Shown here one piece after another: positions 61,621-64,000 of a stretch of 64,000 bases of DNA. The notes under the pieces were generated by a model. The model did not search any database, was not told the origin of the DNA, and saw only the letters and a program-made list of their open reading frames with translations. Where the stretch lies: the NCBI GenBank assembly GCA_002786025.1, contig NHNW01000011.1, positions 186,001 through 250,000 of the forward strand. Reading direction: 5' to 3'. The stretch's first letter is position 1. Every line of letters starts with the position of its first letter. Position numbers and translations under genes: made by a program. The DNA comes from Zasmidium citrigriseum. Taxonomy: Eukaryota > Ascomycota > Dothideomycetes > Mycosphaerellales > Mycosphaerellaceae.

Positions 61621-64000
61621 GGCGACTATAACTAAGGGCGACGAAGCTAAGCAACTCGTTAAGCGTACTACGCCGACGAAGGGTAAGCTTAAGAAGAATA
61701 CTAATAGCGGTATATTAGCGAAGGACTCCTCGAAGAAGTCCGTAGCTATAGAGAATAATAAGAGCGCGTCGAAGGACCGTATAATAGCGTAGATTAAGGA
61801 GCGTAAGAGGGTAGAGGATCCTACGATAGCCGTATAGGAGAAGCGAGAGAAGGTAATAAGTTAGGCTCTAGGAGACACCCGCGACAATGTCGCCCTAAGA
61901 CTACTAGAGTACATTACTAACGTTAAGATTGTCCCGAACCTAGTCTCCTAAACTACGTACATAGACACTCTCGAATAGCTAAGTAGGGACGCTATTATTA
62001 ATAGCGGTAAAGGCAAGAAGAATATAAAAGCCGACATACGTTACGAGCTAGCTAAGTAAATAAATAACTTATACGAGCGAGAGCTAGAAATTAAGAAGCA
62101 GGTCGCTTAGAAAGTTAAGCCGAGAGACCTTAGAGTAGTATACTCTATTTCCTAGAACCCGCCTAAGCTAAACTTACTAGGTATGCCTAAGCCGCTCTAT
62201 AAGTTTAGTAAACTAGCCTTCGACCTAATAGTTATAGCCTAACGTAAGATCCGAGATCGATACGAGTAGATCTATAAGTACTACGAATACTACGTCGAGA
62301 ATAAGCTTAAGGACGCTATGTACGTAAAAGGACAGCTAGATAAGATCGTCTACCGCACCCGTCGGACCTTAGATACTTAGACCCTCTACGAAATCTTTAA
62401 GGATAGTACTAATGCGGACGAGGTAGCGCTAGCTACGGCTCTAAACAAGATCTATAAATTTAACGACTATCTAGTACATAAAGGTAAGGGCGCTATTAAC
62501 GATAGCGCTAATAAGTACGGCGGTAAGGAAAGCTAGCTACCGCCTCTAATTAACGAATACTTCTACGATCCTACTAGGGAGTTATAGCCTCTAAAGAATT
62601 AGTAGAACAAGCTAGATCGTCGTAGTACGTCGTTAGCCTATTACGGCGAAACCTCTATTATAGACGACGATCTTAGATTCGGTTCGGACGACACCTAGAT
62701 AGCCTACCTTCTAAACGACACCGTTACGTCGATAGACGATATTACCCTTCTTCGAGGTGTAATAGCTACGAAAGTATAGGAGCGATAGCATTTGTTCTAT
62801 ACTACTTAATTAGTTAAGAAGGTAACGGAGTTTTATATCCTCTACTATATCTTCGAATACTTACTTTCGGAGGGAATCTACGTCTTATAGAACGTTAGTA
62901 GCGATTACATTCGCGAAATGTTTAATCTATTTACTAGCTCGGCTAAGTAGAATAAGGCCTAGAGGATACTCGCCGAGGCCTATAAGCACCCCGATATCGA
63001 ACTATTAATCGAAACCGTCTTTAGTAAGGCGGCTAATTATCCTTAGGAGGAGAGAGATCCTAGTTAGAAGGACGTCTTACTCGTGGATCGTAAGGCGTAG
63101 ACTAGTACGATGTTTTACTTAATCCTATACACCGCCTAGATTACCTTCTAGTAGAAGGTAGATAGTACAATTCTAACGAAATATAGTAATAGCTTCGCTT
63201 AGGTAATAATAAAGCTATAGAAGTATCCGTAGTCCTAGTAGCTACTAGTTATCGACGTACTCTATATACTCTACCCTAATATACTCGATATACTAGTACT
63301 AGACGGTATTCCTTAGGATTACATCTACGCTAAGAAGATCCGAGTCGCTAAACTAGCTCCGCTAGAGTAGCCTAGTACTCTACCGCTAGAGTTAGAAAAC
63401 GAAGCTAAGGAGGAGACCGCGAGCGCGTTAATAGCCGTGCCTCTACCTAAGCTAAAGGTCTAACCGCTAAAGAAGAAGGTATCTACGTCTAATATAACGA
63501 AGGCCGTAGCGAAGAGACCTCGAAAGACAAAAGCTTCCGTACTAGTACTAGACTTAGACGTCGAGCTTAAGTTCTAAGGCCTACCGAAGAAGAAGACTAA
63601 GGGTAAGTAGCGAGCAATCTTACTAGAACCTTCGGACGAAGATAAGGAGATGTTCGAAGACGAGGAAGAAGACGAGCTCTTACCCTTATCCGAAGTTATA
63701 GCTCGAAAGAAGGTAGCTAAAGACGAAGAAGTAGAGCTTAAGCGTACGCGCGAATAGTTAGTAGACTTTAAAGCCTACTAGGCCGCGATTAAGATCTTAG
63801 AGGGTATAATAGAATAGATGCCTATCTTTAAAGCTATTCTAGCTATATAGTTCGTATATACCGAGCATCGCCGCTAGCGCTAGATAGATAACATCCGTTA
63901 CCTACTAGAAGAGATATACGAGCTCGGCGTAAAGTAGAACCTAACCTTACATATAGGACTAGCGAAAGACGTATAAGCCTTAATTAAGGCACTAGAGGGT
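61601..64000 (+). pseudogene. Third retroelement ORF, at least 800 codons, cut by the window end (candidate)
   Basis: Frame 2 from an ATA at 61,601 (an ATG before one RIP change) is open to the window end if RIP-type stops are passed over, and contains no TGA in 2.4 kb although a dozen or so TG dinucleotides survive. The N-terminus is highly basic (PPKRNKA, KGKLKKNTN). The middle is helical (KLAFDLIVIA, KIRDRYE, YIREMFNLFTSSAK), and the C-terminal part alternates Lys-rich and acidic stretches (KKKTKGK, EMFEDEEEDELLPLSEVIARKK). No envelope, capsid or enzyme motif is recognised and there is no obvious membrane segment. It overlaps the small ORF by about 20 bases. Confidence 0.5.

Larger units (their letters stand above)
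16745..64000. repeat. RIP-saturated repeat block (about 47 kb)
   Basis: From 16,745 to the end CpA and TpG nearly vanish while TpA is in excess and CpG is kept. For example, positions 36,961-37,020 have no CA, no TG and eleven TA. The gene segment 12,361-12,420 has ten CA, three TG and one TA. This is the signature of repeat-induced point mutation, which changes C to T at CpA on either strand of duplicated DNA during the sexual cycle. Consequences visible here are loss of ATG, conversion of Gln and Trp codons to TAG/TAA, and His/Cys to Tyr. Only four ORFs of 60 or more codons remain. The left edge is abrupt, inside the transporter gene. The right edge is outside the window. Confidence 0.92.
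52400..64000 (+). mobile_element. Ty3/gypsy-type retroelement, RIP-degraded, more than 11 kb, right end outside the window
   Basis: Its left limit is set only by a rise in surviving CpA and TpG at about 52,400; no LTR, primer-binding site or target duplication was identified. It contains a single gag-pol frame to 61,303 in the order Gag, protease, reverse transcriptase, RNase H, integrase and chromodomain-like segment. The integrase after RNase H defines the Ty3/gypsy (Metaviridae) order. Two further frames follow pol and reach the end of the window. That makes it longer than the usual 5-8 kb of fungal gypsy elements. All copies of key residues visible are intact except those RIP can change (His and Cys to Tyr, Gln and Trp to stop), so the element decayed by RIP and not by deletion. 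It cannot move on its own. Confidence 0.8.

Noticed and set aside
16745..64000. Horizontally acquired bacterial or organellar DNA because of the odd composition
   Set aside because: The composition is explained by CpA to TpA change; a fungal-type gypsy pol is readable within it and no bacterial or mitochondrial gene is seen.
61601..64000. Retroviral-type envelope in the third ORF
   Set aside because: No signal peptide, transmembrane segment or furin-like site is visible; the sequence is basic and acidic, suggesting an internal protein.

Overview
The window looks like nuclear DNA of a filamentous ascomycete, probably a Dothideomycete, though the class is an inference. The evidence is short GT-AG introns of about 47-65 bp with CTAAC-type branch motifs, fungal gene families, and a large block with the hallmark of repeat-induced point mutation (RIP). 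It has two parts that meet at about 16,745.

Left part (1-16,744) is ordinary gene-bearing DNA with normal CpA and TpG content. In order it holds: a gene-poor stretch; an F-box/propeller-like protein (minus, 2142-3731); a six-exon intracellular GH13 alpha-glucosidase of predicted isomaltase type (minus, 5048-7091); a four-exon aldo/keto reductase (plus, 8159-9410); a secreted eight-cysteine protein (minus, 9559-10276); a 1169-residue single-pass surface protein (plus, 10982-14491); and an MFS sugar transporter (plus, from 15357). The transporter breaks off in mid-frame at 16,745 after about 334 codons, so its C-terminal half is missing. A GH13 glucosidase and a sugar transporter within 10 kb would fit oligosaccharide use, but other genes lie between them.

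Right part (16,745-64,000) is about 47 kb of RIP-saturated repeat DNA. CpA and TpG are almost absent, TpA is in great excess and CpG is kept. ATG has therefore nearly vanished and CAG/CAA/TGG have become TAG/TAA, so almost no conventional ORF survives. Protein-like frames can still be read through these changes. The best is a Ty3/gypsy retroelement on the plus strand from about 52.4 kb to beyond the end. Gag, DTG protease, YIDD reverse transcriptase, RNase H, a DD35E integrase and a chromodomain-like segment all lie in one continuous frame. That frame ends at 61,303 in a TAATG overlap with a small ORF, which itself overlaps a third ORF of at least 800 codons that runs off the window. Coding frames downstream of pol, abutting it without an LTR between, are the most novel-looking feature here.

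Between 17 and 52 kb there are further protein-like frames on both strands (35-residue repeats, heptad coiled coils, charged proteins). I could not assign them to any family. They may be several nested unknown elements or one large composite one. Because RIP makes every frame look open once TAG/TAA are read through, these calls have low confidence. No rRNA, tRNA or CRISPR was seen.
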